Of a DNA stretch of 64,000 bases, positions 25,802 through 35,104 are shown piece after piece. How positions within the stretch are numbered: position 1 is the first letter of the stretch; each line of letters begins with the position of its first letter. This DNA comes from Brassicibacter mesophilus (lineage in GTDB: Bacteria > Bacillota > Clostridia > Tissierellales > Proteiniboraceae). The notes beneath the pieces are model-generated. The model was not told the origin of the DNA. It searched no databases and saw nothing but the letters and a program-made list of their open reading frames with translations. The DNA is taken from NCBI RefSeq assembly GCF_050433385.1, contig NZ_JBNPXI010000007.1, positions 62,001 to 126,000 on the forward strand, written 5' to 3'. The translations under genes and the position numbers were made by a program.

Positions 25802-26992
25802 TTACTCAATAATTTGTGTAACAACTCCAGCTCCTACTGTTCTTCCACCTTCACGAATAGCGAATCTTAATCCTTCTTCCATTGCTATCGGTGTGATTAA
25901 TTCTATATTAAATGTTGCATTATCTCCAGGCATTACCATCTCTACGCCTTCTTCTAATTTTACTGATCCTGTTACGTCTGTTGTTCTGAAGTAGAACTGT
26001 GGTCTGTATCCATCAAAGAATGGTGTATGTCTTCCACCCTCTTCTTTTGTTAATACGTATACCTCAGACTTGAATTTTGTATGTGGTGTTATACTTCCTG
26101 GCTTTGCTAGTACTTGACCTCTTTCGATATCTGTTCTTTGTACTCCTCTTAGTAATGCTCCGATGTTATCTCCTGCTTGTGCTTCATCTAATAACTTTCT
26201 GAACATTTCTACTCCTGTACATACTACTGTTCTTGGTTCTTCTGTTAATCCTACGATTTGTACTTGGTCTTGTACTTTTAAGATTCCTCTTTCTACTCTT
26301 CCTGTTGCTACTGTTCCTCTTCCTGTGATTGAGAATACGTCCTCTACTGGCATTAAGAATGGTTTGTCTGTATCTCTTTCTGGTGTTGGAATATACTCGT
26401 CTATTATTTCAAACATTTCTATTATTTTTTCTTCCCATGCTGGGTCGCCTTCTAATGCTTTTAATGCTGATCCTTGGATGATTGGTGTATTATCTCCATC
26501 AAATTCGTATTCGCTTAGTAATTCTCTTACTTCCATTTCTACTAACTCGATTAACTCTTCGTCATCTACCATATCACATTTGTTTAGGAATACTACGATG
26601 TATGGTACTCCTACCTGTCTTGATAATAGTATATGCTCTCTTGTTTGTGGCATTGGGCCATCTGCTGCTGAACAAACTAAGATTGCTCCATCCATTTGTG
26701 CTGCTCCTGTTATCATGTTCTTAACATAGTCAGCATGGCCTGGACAGTCAACGTGTGCGTAGTGTCTGTTTGGTGTCTCATACTCTACGTGTGCTGTTGA
26801 TATTGTGATTCCTCTTTCTCTTTCTTCTGGTGCCTTGTCTATGTTATCAAATGCTACTGCTTCTCCAAATCCGTATTTTGTGTTTATTACTCTTGTGATT
26901 GCTGCTGTTAATGTTGTTTTACCGTGGTCAACGTGTCCTATTGTTCCAATGTTTACGTGTGGCTTATTTCTTTCAAATTTTGCTTTTCCCAT
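25802..26992 (-). CDS. tuf: Elongation factor Tu (copy 2)
   Basis: Second EF-Tu gene, encoding the same 396 residues as 9497-10687. The start was set at MGKAKFERNKPHVN; a longer frame adds only RBS-derived codons. It follows tRNA-Thr by about 150 bp and precedes the rpmG-secE-nusG group, the layout of E. coli thrT-tufB. A terminator isolates it from rpmG. The two copies are direct repeats 16.3 kb apart and seem to be kept identical by gene conversion. Confidence 0.98.
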   Translation of the reverse strand: MGKAKFERNKPHVNIGTIGHVDHGKTTLTAAITRVINTKYGFGEAVAFDNIDKAPEERERGITISTAHVEYETPNRHYAHVDCPGHADYVKNMITGAAQMDGAILVCSAADGPMPQTREHILLSRQVGVPYIVVFLNKCDMVDDEELIELVEMEVRELLSEYEFDGDNTPIIQGSALKALEGDPAWEEKIIEMFEIIDEYIPTPERDTDKPFLMPVEDVFSITGRGTVATGRVERGILKVQDQVQIVGLTEEPRTVVCTGVEMFRKLLDEAQAGDNIGALLRGVQRTDIERGQVLAKPGSITPHTKFKSEVYVLTKEEGGRHTPFFDGYRPQFYFRTTDVTGSVKLEEGVEMVMPGDNATFNIELITPIAMEEGLRFAIREGGRTVGAGVVTQIIE

Positions 26993-27145
26993 TTTCTTAT
27001 TCCTCCTCATTTAATATTTTTTAATGTAACTTACGGCTCTTAGCTTAAGCCTCTTGATGTCAATATCTAAATAGATAAATAAGAATGTCAAAATTACATA
27101 CGCTATAAGAAAACTTAACCGGGCGTTCCACAATTAAAATATGTA

Positions 27146-27221
27146 TGGAGCCCACGACCGGACTTGAACCGGTGACCTCTTGCTTACCATGCAAGTGCTC
27201 TACCTGCTGAGCTACGTGGGC
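27146..27221 (-). tRNA. tRNA-Thr (anticodon GGT)
   Basis: A 76-nt cloverleaf on the minus strand with acceptor GCCCACG/CGTGGGC, D-arm AGCTCAGC...GTAGAGC, anticodon stem CTTGC/GCAAG with loop ATGGTAA (GGT at positions 34-36), and T-arm ACCGGTTCAAGTCCGGT. CCA is encoded. It reads ACC and ACU. It is probably co-transcribed with tuf. Confidence 0.97.
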
Positions 27222-27239
27222 ATCAAACACCACTAAATA

Positions 27240-27268
27240 ATTTTACTATCTATGTATTTTGATGTCAA
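27240..27268 (-). promoter_or_regulatory. Predicted sigma-A promoter of tRNA-Thr-tuf
   Basis: Minus-strand TTGACA (27263-27268), 17-nt spacer, TAAAAT (27240-27245), about 19 bp before the tRNA. It is a near-consensus promoter, as expected for stable RNA. Confidence 0.8.
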
Positions 27269-27301
27269 TAGAAAAAAATTCTATATCATTTTCATATATT
27301 A

Positions 27302-27949
27302 TTATAAATCCTTTACTTCTAAATATCTTTCTAATTTTCTTTTCACTCTTTGAAGAGCATTATCTATAGATTTCACATGCCTATCTAAATCAACAGCTAT
27401 TTCTTGATAGGATTTTCCTTGAAGATATGACATTAGAACTTCCCACTCTAGGTCGCTTAGTATTTCTCCTATCTTATTTTCAATAGACTTTAATTCTTCT
27501 CTGCTAATTATTAATTCCTCTGGATCAGTGATCTTTGCTCCCGATAAAACATCTAATAGTGTTCTATCTGATTCTTCATCATATATAGGTTTATTTAATG
27601 ATACGTATGAATTTAATGGTATGTGTTTTTGCCTTGTAGCTGTTTTTATTGCAGTAATTATCTGCCTAGTTATACATAATTCTGCAAAGGCTCTAAAGGA
27701 CGTAAGCTTGTCCTCTTTGTAGTCACGTATAGCTTTATAAAGACCAATCATACCTTCTTGTATTATATCTTCTTTATCTGCACCTATTAAAAAATATGAT
27801 CTAGCTTTCGCTCTTACAAAGTTCTTGTATTTCTTAATAAGATACTCTAGCGCCGTAGGATCTCCATTTCTAGCATCTTCTAGAATCCTTTCATCCTCCA
27901 TTACATCATATGTATCAACAGATAACTCGTTTTGTACACTCAAACCCAC
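27302..27949 (-). CDS. sigH: RNA polymerase sigma-H factor (Spo0H)
   Basis: Sigma-70-family factor for transition-state and early sporulation genes. The protein of about 215 residues has region 2 (ARSYFLIGADKEDIIQEGMIGLYKAIRDY) and a region 4 helix-turn-helix (LQGKSYQEIAVDLDRHVKSIDNALQRVKRK). The start is uncertain. A GTG 8 nt after GGAGG was chosen; an ATG at 27955 and a TTG at 27967 are alternatives that overlap the binding site. Position next to yacP, rlmB and the rplK block is conserved in Firmicutes. Confidence 0.92.
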   Translation of the reverse strand: MGLSVQNELSVDTYDVMEDERILEDARNGDPTALEYLIKKYKNFVRAKARSYFLIGADKEDIIQEGMIGLYKAIRDYKEDKLTSFRAFAELCITRQIITAIKTATRQKHIPLNSYVSLNKPIYDEESDRTLLDVLSGAKITDPEELIISREELKSIENKIGEILSDLEWEVLMSYLQGKSYQEIAVDLDRHVKSIDNALQRVKRKLERYLEVKDL

Positions 27950-28035
27950 CAGCATCCCCTCCAGCAAAATGTTGAAATACCCCGGAACTCATATACTCTA
28001 TTATATATTAACTGGTATTTATCAGTCAACCTAAT

Positions 28036-28557
28036 TTACTCATTCTTTCTCCATTTTTCAAGTTTCTCTAAAGTTTTTCTATCTAGTCTTCCTATAAGTA
28101 GGTCATTAGTCTCATTATTTTTTGCATTTTTTCTTCTTATCATGTTTTTTTGTTGGCCTATCTCTAATTTAAGTTCTCTAGCTGAAATCCTAGTTCCTCC
28201 TCTGCCTATAACTATTTGCTGTTCTATCCAGTCAGATGTTGCTACTCTAACTTTTTTAATCCTGCCAATTTCATCAAGTTTTCGCTCAATATAGTGGTCT
28301 GCAGTTTCTTTCTCTTTTGTATATATAATTTCTATCCCTTTAATAATTTCCTTCTTCTCTATACTACCTCTAACCAGATGCGCATCAAATACTATTATAA
28401 CCTTTATTCCTGTATATGATTGATATTCGGCCATTATATCAATAAGCTCGTTTCTAGCAGTTTCAAGACTTATATTGCTAAGTGCTCTGAGATCATCCCA
28501 ACAGTTAATTATGTTATAACCATCGACAAATAAATATTCTTTAACATTGCCCTTCAT
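28036..28557 (-). CDS. NYN-domain ribonuclease, YacP/Rae1 family
   Basis: The 173-residue product has a PIN-like NYN fold with acidic residues in DGYNIIN (12-18), FDAH and ETADHYIE, and ATSDW near the third strand. In B. subtilis YacP/Rae1 is a ribosome-associated mRNA endonuclease; that role is inferred here from family and position. It starts one base after the rlmB stop (TGATATG), with a weak distant binding site, so it is likely translationally coupled to rlmB. Confidence 0.88.
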   Translation of the reverse strand: MKGNVKEYLFVDGYNIINCWDDLRALSNISLETARNELIDIMAEYQSYTGIKVIIVFDAHLVRGSIEKKEIIKGIEIIYTKEKETADHYIERKLDEIGRIKKVRVATSDWIEQQIVIGRGGTRISARELKLEIGQQKNMIRRKNAKNNETNDLLIGRLDRKTLEKLEKWRKNE

Positions 28558-28558
28558 A

Positions 28559-29305
28559 TCATATATTTGAACCTCTCTGCCTTAAGACTTCGTATATAAG
28601 TACTGAAGCTGCAACAGAAGCATTTAAAGAGGATACCCTTCCGACCATAGGTATTTTTACCAAAAAATCACATTTTTCTTTTACTAGTCTGTTTATCCCT
28701 TTTCCCTCACTACCTATAACTATAGCTATAGGTCCCTTTAAATCTTTCTCAAAATAATTACTCTCACCATCCATATCAGCACCATACACCCATATTCCCT
28801 TTTCTTTTAGCCCTTCAATTGCAGCAGATATATTAGGAACCTTAGCCACTGGCATATACTCTATTGCTCCAGCAGAAGTTTTGGCAACAACAGGAGTAAG
28901 TCCAACAGCTCTTCTTTTAGGGATTATTACACCATGTGCACCTGCACATTCAGCAGTACGCAATATTGCTCCCAAATTATGAGGGTCTTCAATTTCATCA
29001 AGTACTATTACAAATGGATCTTCGTTTCTATCCTCAGCCAGTTTAATAATATCCTCTATAGTCTTATATGAATGTGCTGAAGCTATTGCAATAACACCTT
29101 GATGTGAGCCAGTATCCGACATCGAATCTAATTTGTTTTTTTCCACATACTGAATAACAACTCTTTTGTCTTTTGCCATTCCTACTATCTTGTTTACAGA
29201 CCCTTGGTTAGAACCTTTTGCAACCAATATCTTTTCAATCTCTCTTCCAGCCTTCAAGGCTTCTATTACTGGATTCCTACCTTCTATATAATTTTCATAA
29301 CTCAT
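28559..29305 (-). CDS. rlmB: 23S rRNA 2'-O-methyltransferase RlmB (TrmH family)
   Basis: SPOUT-class SAM-dependent methyltransferase; E. coli RlmB makes Gm2251 in the P loop of 23S rRNA. The 248-residue product has the N-terminal L30e-like substrate domain (about 1-75) and the knotted domain with motifs DEIEDPHNLGAILRTAECAG, IVIGSEGKGINRL and RVSSLNASVAASVLIYE. The start is the ATG after AGAGGTG; an upstream GTG within that site was rejected. Confidence 0.94.
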   Translation of the reverse strand: MSYENYIEGRNPVIEALKAGREIEKILVAKGSNQGSVNKIVGMAKDKRVVIQYVEKNKLDSMSDTGSHQGVIAIASAHSYKTIEDIIKLAEDRNEDPFVIVLDEIEDPHNLGAILRTAECAGAHGVIIPKRRAVGLTPVVAKTSAGAIEYMPVAKVPNISAAIEGLKEKGIWVYGADMDGESNYFEKDLKGPIAIVIGSEGKGINRLVKEKCDFLVKIPMVGRVSSLNASVAASVLIYEVLRQRGSNI

Positions 29306-29331
29306 TTTATTCACCTCTTTTCAAAATTACC

Positions 29332-29829
29332 TGACCAAATAACCAAGCGTGTAGATTTGAATATAAAAAAAGAACGTTTCTACTATGAAGATTTTGAGAA
29401 AACTATTAGGTAAATACAATAAAACTTAATTCAGATGGAATTTTCTCTCTAGTTGAATTATAGCTGAACCAATCTATAAGCTATTCAATTGATAAAGAAA
29501 CTAAGTAACTTACAGCAAATCGAAGATTTGTGTAATCTACTTATCTTTACTTCCAATTAAAAAGCAGAATTATTAGAATTGTAAGCTATTAGATAAGAGA
29601 AAAAATCTTAAAATTTGCAAACTCGCTCCGAAAAACACTCCACCCAGATATAATGAGGTTACAGAAATCTACGATTGCGCTATAACTTCTTAGTCAGCGT
29701 AAGCTGAGTTTCACAAATATAAAAACAGATTTTTTCCCTTCATTCGTCTAGTTTTCTTAGTAAAATCTCATTATTATTCTCTTATCTTCTTTCATATTCA
29801 AATTCAATTAATTATTTTGAGCTTGGTCA
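29332..29829. repeat. Composite inverted-repeat element (MITE-like), no coding capacity
   Basis: The 585-bp gap between rlmB and thyX has no gene. Its ends form imperfect inverted repeats of about 80 bp, starting TGACCAA (29332) and ending TTGGTCA (29829) and sharing ATTTGAATAT and AGAAAACTA blocks. Inside, a second inverted pair (29598-29630 and 29696-29738) shares GAAAAAATCT and AAACTC. Two related hairpins (29510-29535 and 29658-29689) are inverted copies of each other. I see no transposase remnant and no clear target duplication. Confidence 0.6.
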
Positions 29830-29900
29830 TCAATATATGATTTTGGAATAATAATAGTATTAGCTATACTAATTTTATAATACATTTACATTTTAATATA

Positions 29901-30674
29901 CTATGACGCACTGAATTTTTCTCTTACTTCTTTTATCTTACCGCATGTCATATTTCCTTCTGGACAAGGGCCATTTAAGCAGTTTGGTCCTGCATATTTA
30001 AACAATGTAGGTGCAACCCGTCTTACCAGTTTAAGCATTTCAGTAGCTAGTTCTCTTATTTCCCATTGTGCTCTATTACAGCATCTATGTTTAAAGAAGT
30101 TAAATAATGCTCTGGCATTCATGGTAAATACTATTTTTGTTTCGCATGCATTAGGAAACACATATCTTGCATCTTCTATTGAACTCTTTTCAGCCATTCT
30201 TCTTGAAGCTTTTTCAGCATATCCATCTTTTATATATGATTCATAATGTTTATCAAAAAGAATTTTAACCATTTCGCCATAATGCTTTTGATCTTCTTCC
30301 ATTGCCTTTATAAATACATCCCTAGCTTCAGGAACACTTTCTATTGAAGGTGGAACTATATAGTCAAATTGTTCTAATTTAACATATCTCTGTGATTGTT
30401 GAGAATACGATACTCCTATTCTATGTCTAACTAACTGATGAGTAAGCACTCTACTCACACCCTCTACCCCAAATGTAAAAGATACATGTTCTATAGGTGA
30501 CTCATGACCCATTTCCATAAGCATGTCCAAAAACTCTGTAACCTTATTATCGTTTAGCTTTTCTTCTATCGTATCTATTCCAACCTGAGAATAACATAAT
30601 TTAGCTGATGCTGCTACTAGCTTTTCAGCATCTGGAGTATATCTCAAAAGACTTACTTTAAGCTTTGCAGACAT
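29901..30674 (-). CDS. thyX: Flavin-dependent thymidylate synthase ThyX
   Basis: Makes dTMP from dUMP with methylene-tetrahydrofolate, NADPH and FAD. The 257-residue product has the ThyX motif RHRIGVSYSQQSQR (83-96) and the flavin-binding HESPIEHVSFTF stretch. It is the last gene of the cysE-cysS-mrnC-thyX cluster, 28 bp after mrnC. The T-box before cysE may affect it. Confidence 0.97.
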   Translation of the reverse strand: MSAKLKVSLLRYTPDAEKLVAASAKLCYSQVGIDTIEEKLNDNKVTEFLDMLMEMGHESPIEHVSFTFGVEGVSRVLTHQLVRHRIGVSYSQQSQRYVKLEQFDYIVPPSIESVPEARDVFIKAMEEDQKHYGEMVKILFDKHYESYIKDGYAEKASRRMAEKSSIEDARYVFPNACETKIVFTMNARALFNFFKHRCCNRAQWEIRELATEMLKLVRRVAPTLFKYAGPNCLNGPCPEGNMTCGKIKEVREKFSAS

Positions 30675-30702
30675 TTCTTTTCCCCCTTATTAGTATATTT
30701 TA

Positions 30703-31122
30703 TTAATCTTTAATTATCATGCTGAATATCTCTAATATTCTTTCATGCTTTTCTGTAAGATATAGAAATCCTATCAATGCTTCAAAACCTGTAGCATATC
30801 TGTAGTCTTGAAGGCTAGCATTTTTAGGCACAGTACCTGATTTTGCATTTCTTCCTCTTTTAACAATACTCCACTCTTCTTCCGTAAGCCTTTCTTCAAG
30901 CGAATGTATTATATCAGCCTGAGCTTTAGCCTTAACATATTGTACTGCTTCTTTATGCATTCCATTCACAGAAATGTTCTTTGTTCCTATCAAATACGTT
31001 CTAACGAAAAGTTCATATACTGCATCTCCAACATATGCAAGCTGTAATGAAGATAGCATTTTTGCATCTACTCCCCAATTATTACATATATGTCTAAACC
31101 CTTCAAAAAAATTATTTTCCAT
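30703..31122 (-). CDS. mrnC: Mini-ribonuclease III
   Basis: RNase III-like enzyme without a dsRNA-binding domain; in B. subtilis it matures 23S rRNA ends. The 139-residue product has LQLAYVGDAVYELFVR (acidic catalytic motif near 26-41) and the second acidic cluster ATGFEALIGFLYL. It is 4 bp after cysS, an arrangement common in Firmicutes. Confidence 0.94.
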   Translation of the reverse strand: MENNFFEGFRHICNNWGVDAKMLSSLQLAYVGDAVYELFVRTYLIGTKNISVNGMHKEAVQYVKAKAQADIIHSLEERLTEEEWSIVKRGRNAKSGTVPKNASLQDYRYATGFEALIGFLYLTEKHERILEIFSMIIKD

Positions 31123-31126
31123 ATAA

Positions 31127-32527
31127 TCACCTAGTTCTCTTCCATTTTACACCATCTTTAGTGTCCTCTAGCACTATACCTTTATCTTTCAAATCATCTC
31201 TTATTTTATCAGCAAGTTTAAAATCTTTATTGTTTCTTGCTTCATTTCTTTTTTCAATAAGTTCTAATATCTCTTCGTCTAGTATCTCATCTTTTTCGTC
31301 TAAAATACCTAATACTCCACTAAGTTCCATGAAAATTTCATATATTTTTTTCACTAAAGCTATTGGAGATTCTTTTGTTAAGTTGGTATTTGAGTATTTT
31401 ACTATTTCAAATAAAACAGATATTGCATCAGCTGTATTTAAATCATCTTCCATACTATCTATGAACTTCTGCTTTAAAGCTTCTATATCGCTTAAAATAG
31501 CATTATGCTCATTACTAAACTCCTTTGCTTCACAACTGTCCATCAGGAACTCAAGATTGTTTTTCCCATTGTATAATCTTTCAAGTCCATTTTTAGCTTG
31601 CTCAACAAGTTCTCTGCTAAAATTCACAGGTTTTCTATAATGAGCTAATAATAGGAAAAATCTTAATATCTCTAAATCAAATTCTTTGCTGATTTCTCTT
31701 ACTGTAAAAAAGTTCATCATTGATTTTGACATTTTTTTATTCTCAACATTTAGCATTCCATTATGAAGCCAATAGTTAGCAAATGGCTTTCCAGTAAGAC
31801 TTTCACTCTGAGCTATTTCGTTTTCATGATGAGGAAATTGTAAATCTTCTCCTCCAGCATGAATATCAATAGTATCTCCTAAATATTTTCTAGCCATTAC
31901 TGAACATTCAATATGCCATCCAGGTCTACCTTTGCCCCATGGACTATTCCATGATGGCTCACCAGACTTTGCTCCTTTCCATAATGCAAAATCCATTGGA
32001 TTTCTCTTTATTTCATTTACTTCAACTCTTGAGCCCGACACAAGATCTTCAATATTTTTTTTCGAAAGCTTTCCATAATCATCTAACTTTCCTACATTAA
32101 AGTAAACATCACCGTTAACATCATAAGCGTATCCCTTTTGGACAAGTTCTTGTATAAAATCAATAATTTCTTTTATATGCTCCGTAACCTTAGGATGATT
32201 TGTTTCACCTTCTTTTATATTCAACCGGCTTGTATCTTCAAAGTACTCTGATATAAATCTTTCTGCGACTTCCTTTACAGTACTTCCTTCTTCATTAGCC
32301 TTGTTTATAAGCTTATCATCAATGTCTGTAAAGTTAACTAAATAATCTACTTTATAACCTTTATACTGAAGATATCTTCTTAATGCATCAAAAACAACAA
32401 GCGGTCTTGCATTTCCTACATGTATATAATTATATACCGTAGGCCCACAAACATACATGGTAACTTTGTCTTGATTTATTGGCTTAAATTCTTCCTTTAC
32501 TCTAGTTAGAGTGTTGTATAGTTTCAT
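31127..32527 (-). CDS. cysS: Cysteinyl-tRNA synthetase
   Basis: Class I synthetase charging tRNA-Cys. The 466-residue product has the HIGH-type HVGN motif, zinc ligands (VCGPTVYN, CSVMARKY, HHENE), and KMSKS. The start is the second of two near ATGs (MKLYNTLTR), 8 nt after AAAGGAG; the first overlaps the site. It overlaps the cysE end by 26 bp. Both are under a cysteine-specific T-box. Confidence 0.97.
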   Translation of the reverse strand: MKLYNTLTRVKEEFKPINQDKVTMYVCGPTVYNYIHVGNARPLVVFDALRRYLQYKGYKVDYLVNFTDIDDKLINKANEEGSTVKEVAERFISEYFEDTSRLNIKEGETNHPKVTEHIKEIIDFIQELVQKGYAYDVNGDVYFNVGKLDDYGKLSKKNIEDLVSGSRVEVNEIKRNPMDFALWKGAKSGEPSWNSPWGKGRPGWHIECSVMARKYLGDTIDIHAGGEDLQFPHHENEIAQSESLTGKPFANYWLHNGMLNVENKKMSKSMMNFFTVREISKEFDLEILRFFLLLAHYRKPVNFSRELVEQAKNGLERLYNGKNNLEFLMDSCEAKEFSNEHNAILSDIEALKQKFIDSMEDDLNTADAISVLFEIVKYSNTNLTKESPIALVKKIYEIFMELSGVLGILDEKDEILDEEILELIEKRNEARNNKDFKLADKIRDDLKDKGIVLEDTKDGVKWKRTR

Positions 32528-33185
32528 CTTCATCTCTCCTTTTTAATTCGTAAATATAGCTTTCTAGCTCAACTATCCTCTTTCTTAAGCACTCTAGCTC
32601 TTGTGCTACCGGGTCTGGAAGCTTAATCTGATCTAAATCTATGTCTTTACTTAAAGAAGATACCTTTCTATTGTCTTTGATTACCACTCTTCCAGGCACC
32701 CCCACAACTGTACAGTTTGGAGGTACTTCCTTTAATACTACAGCACCTGCTCCTATTTTCGAGTTATTTCCAACCTCAAAAGGACCCAATACTTTTGCTC
32801 CACTGCTTACAACTACATTATCTCTTATAGTAGGGTGTCTTTTCCCTTTATCCTTTCCCGTTCCCCCTAAAGTAACACCTTGATAAATTGTAACATTATC
32901 TCCTATCTCTGCAGTTTCACCAATTACAACCCCTAATCCATGATCTATAAATATACCTTTCCCAATTTTAGCCCCTGGATGAATATCTATACATGTAAAA
33001 AATCTTGCTGATGTTGAAATCAGCCTTGCAATTAAAAAAAGTCTTCTGTTGTAAAACCAGTGTGCTATTCTATAAAATATTATTGCATGTAATCCTGGAT
33101 AGCAAAGTAAAACCTCTAAGGTACTTTTTACCGCTGGGTCTCTTTCTCTTATACAGCTAACATCCTCCTTCAAATATTTAAACAT
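32502..33185 (-). CDS. cysE: Serine O-acetyltransferase
   Basis: Makes O-acetylserine from serine and acetyl-CoA for cysteine synthesis. The 227-residue product has an alpha-helical N-terminus and left-handed hexapeptide repeats (IHPGAKIGKGIFIDHGLG, VIGETAEIGDNVTIYQGV), with the catalytic His in DHGLGVVIGE. It lies ahead of cysS and after a T-box, the common clostridial and bacillar pairing. Confidence 0.96.
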   Translation of the reverse strand: MFKYLKEDVSCIRERDPAVKSTLEVLLCYPGLHAIIFYRIAHWFYNRRLFLIARLISTSARFFTCIDIHPGAKIGKGIFIDHGLGVVIGETAEIGDNVTIYQGVTLGGTGKDKGKRHPTIRDNVVVSSGAKVLGPFEVGNNSKIGAGAVVLKEVPPNCTVVGVPGRVVIKDNRKVSSLSKDIDLDQIKLPDPVAQELECLRKRIVELESYIYELKRRDEDETIQHSN

Positions 33186-33240
33186 AAAACCCCTCCATTT
33201 ATTAAATCAAGTTCAATATAGTTAACTAATTTTAAATATA

Positions 33241-33470
33241 AAAAAACCGTCTCTAAAATACAGAGACGGTTCTATCCCGCGGTTCCACTCTGATTGGGCT
33301 AAAATACCCCAACTCAAAGGCTTTAACGGTGCCAGCCGATTAACCTTACTTAGTTTCAGGCAACAGTTCAAAGGTGCACTTCAATTTATCATTGGCTTGA
33401 GACTTCTCTCAGCTAGTAAAAGTCCCTCTCTGCAAGCTTAATAAACCTACTTTACCTCATCATAACCTTT
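33241..33470 (-). promoter_or_regulatory. T-box leader, cysteine specifier (UGC)
   Basis: Minus-strand T-box AGAGTGGAACCGCGGG (33276-33291) lies just before a 12-bp terminator (33241-33272) with a seven-base T-run. Stem I features GCAGAGAGGGAC and CTGAGAG are upstream. The specifier region GAAGTGCACC has TGC at 33376-33378, matching Cys and the downstream cysE-cysS. Uncharged tRNA-Cys would favour antitermination. The gap 33186-33525 holds nothing else I can recognise. Confidence 0.93.
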
Positions 33471-33525
33471 TAATATTAATACTATATTACTAGATATCTA
33501 AAAAAACTTCAACCTAATAATGTAT

Positions 33526-35007
33526 TTATATTAAGTTTTCTTCTACATATTGTATGCGTGAAAGCAAGTTTTGTTTCCCTAAAATTAAAATAATTTTATC
33601 AAGATCTGGTCCATGTAGTTGACCAGAAAGTGCTGCTCTTACTGGCATAAATAAGTTTTTCCCTTTAACTCCAGTCTTCTTTTGTATCTTTTTCATAATT
33701 GTATTAGAAAATTCTTCATCAACTTGATCTATTTCGTTAAGCTCCTCTTTAAATGCTTCAAGAAGCGATAATACTTGATCACCTTTAAGCATTTCTTGAG
33801 TTTCTTCGTTTTCAGGTTTTACTTCATTGTCAAATAAAAACTCAGCTTTTTCAACAACTTCTGCAACAACAGATATCTTTTCTTGTATGGAAGAAACTAT
33901 TGTTTTAATCCAGTCATATCTATTTCTTACATCTTCGTCTGTGATAAAACCAGCCTTCATTAAATAAGGTATAGATAGTTTAGTTATTCTTTCAACGTCG
34001 CTGTTTCTAATGTATTGACCATTCATCCAATTAAGCTTATCATAGTCAAATATTCCACCTGTATTGGACACTCTATCTAAGGAAAATTCCTTAATCAATT
34101 CTTCCATAGAAAAAATTTCTTGATTTTTTTCTGGACTCCATCCTACTAAAGCTAAATAATTTACAAGAGCTTCAGGTAAGTATCCTTTTTCAATGAAATC
34201 TCCAACGGATACATCACCTTGTCTTTTACTAAGCTTCTTCTTGTCTTTTCCTAGTACTGTCGGTAGATGAACATATGTCGGAGACTCCCAACCAAAAGCT
34301 TCAAATAAATAAACATGCTTAGGTGTTGAAGAAAGCCATTCTTCTCCTCTAATTATATGAGTAGTTTTCATAAGATGATCATCTACTACTACTGCAAAAT
34401 GATATGTTGGAAATCCGTCTGATTTAATTAAAACTTGGTCATCTAGATCATTTGTATTGATTACAATGTCGCCTCTTATAATATCATGAAATTTGATATC
34501 TCTATTTTGAGGAAGTCTTAATCTGATTGTGTATTCTTCTCCAGCTGCTATTCTTTTTTGAGCCTCTTCTATATCAATACTTCTACAAAAACCATCATAT
34601 CTTGGTGTTCCACCCAGCGCCTTCTGCTCTTCTCTAACTTTATCGATTCTATCCTTTGAGCAGAAACAATAATAGGCATGACCATTCTCTATAAGTTCAT
34701 TAATGTACTTTTTATATATATCAAGTCTTTCGGATTGAATATATGGACCATATTCACCTTTTTGAACTATTTTACCATTTTCAGAAAATACTCCTTCATC
34801 ATGAAGCACTCCAGCCCATTTTAAAGATTCTACTAGGTTTTCAATAGCGTCCTCAACAAATCTACTTTGATCTGTATCTTCAACTCTTATGAAGTATTTT
34901 CCACCCATATTTCTTGCATATAAGTAATTATATAGCGCAGTTCTTAGACTGCCTAAATGTAAGTATCCTGTAGGACTAGGCGCAAACCTCACTCTAACCT
35001 CTGACAT
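33526..35007 (-). CDS. gltX: Glutamyl-tRNA synthetase
   Basis: Class I synthetase. The 493-residue product has the signature HLGS (17-20, in SPTGYLHLGSLRTALY) and KLSKR, and two Cys in YCFCSKDR at the zinc-site region. In Clostridia this enzyme may also charge tRNA-Gln when GatCAB is present; the sequence alone does not settle this. The ATG follows GGAGGGAGAAAA. Confidence 0.97.
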   Translation of the reverse strand: MSEVRVRFAPSPTGYLHLGSLRTALYNYLYARNMGGKYFIRVEDTDQSRFVEDAIENLVESLKWAGVLHDEGVFSENGKIVQKGEYGPYIQSERLDIYKKYINELIENGHAYYCFCSKDRIDKVREEQKALGGTPRYDGFCRSIDIEEAQKRIAAGEEYTIRLRLPQNRDIKFHDIIRGDIVINTNDLDDQVLIKSDGFPTYHFAVVVDDHLMKTTHIIRGEEWLSSTPKHVYLFEAFGWESPTYVHLPTVLGKDKKKLSKRQGDVSVGDFIEKGYLPEALVNYLALVGWSPEKNQEIFSMEELIKEFSLDRVSNTGGIFDYDKLNWMNGQYIRNSDVERITKLSIPYLMKAGFITDEDVRNRYDWIKTIVSSIQEKISVVAEVVEKAEFLFDNEVKPENEETQEMLKGDQVLSLLEAFKEELNEIDQVDEEFSNTIMKKIQKKTGVKGKNLFMPVRAALSGQLHGPDLDKIILILGKQNLLSRIQYVEENLI

Positions 35008-35104
35008 TTTTCTCCCTCCGATTCAATTATCTAACATTTATTTATCTGTATATTATATATTACATCTTTTATTGTATCAAGAAATATATGATTACCACAA
35101 ACTA

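Noticed and set aside
29204..29413. Plus-strand frame over the rlmB start and the repeat element
   Set aside because: No binding site and no protein-like pattern; it crosses the real rlmB coding sequence.
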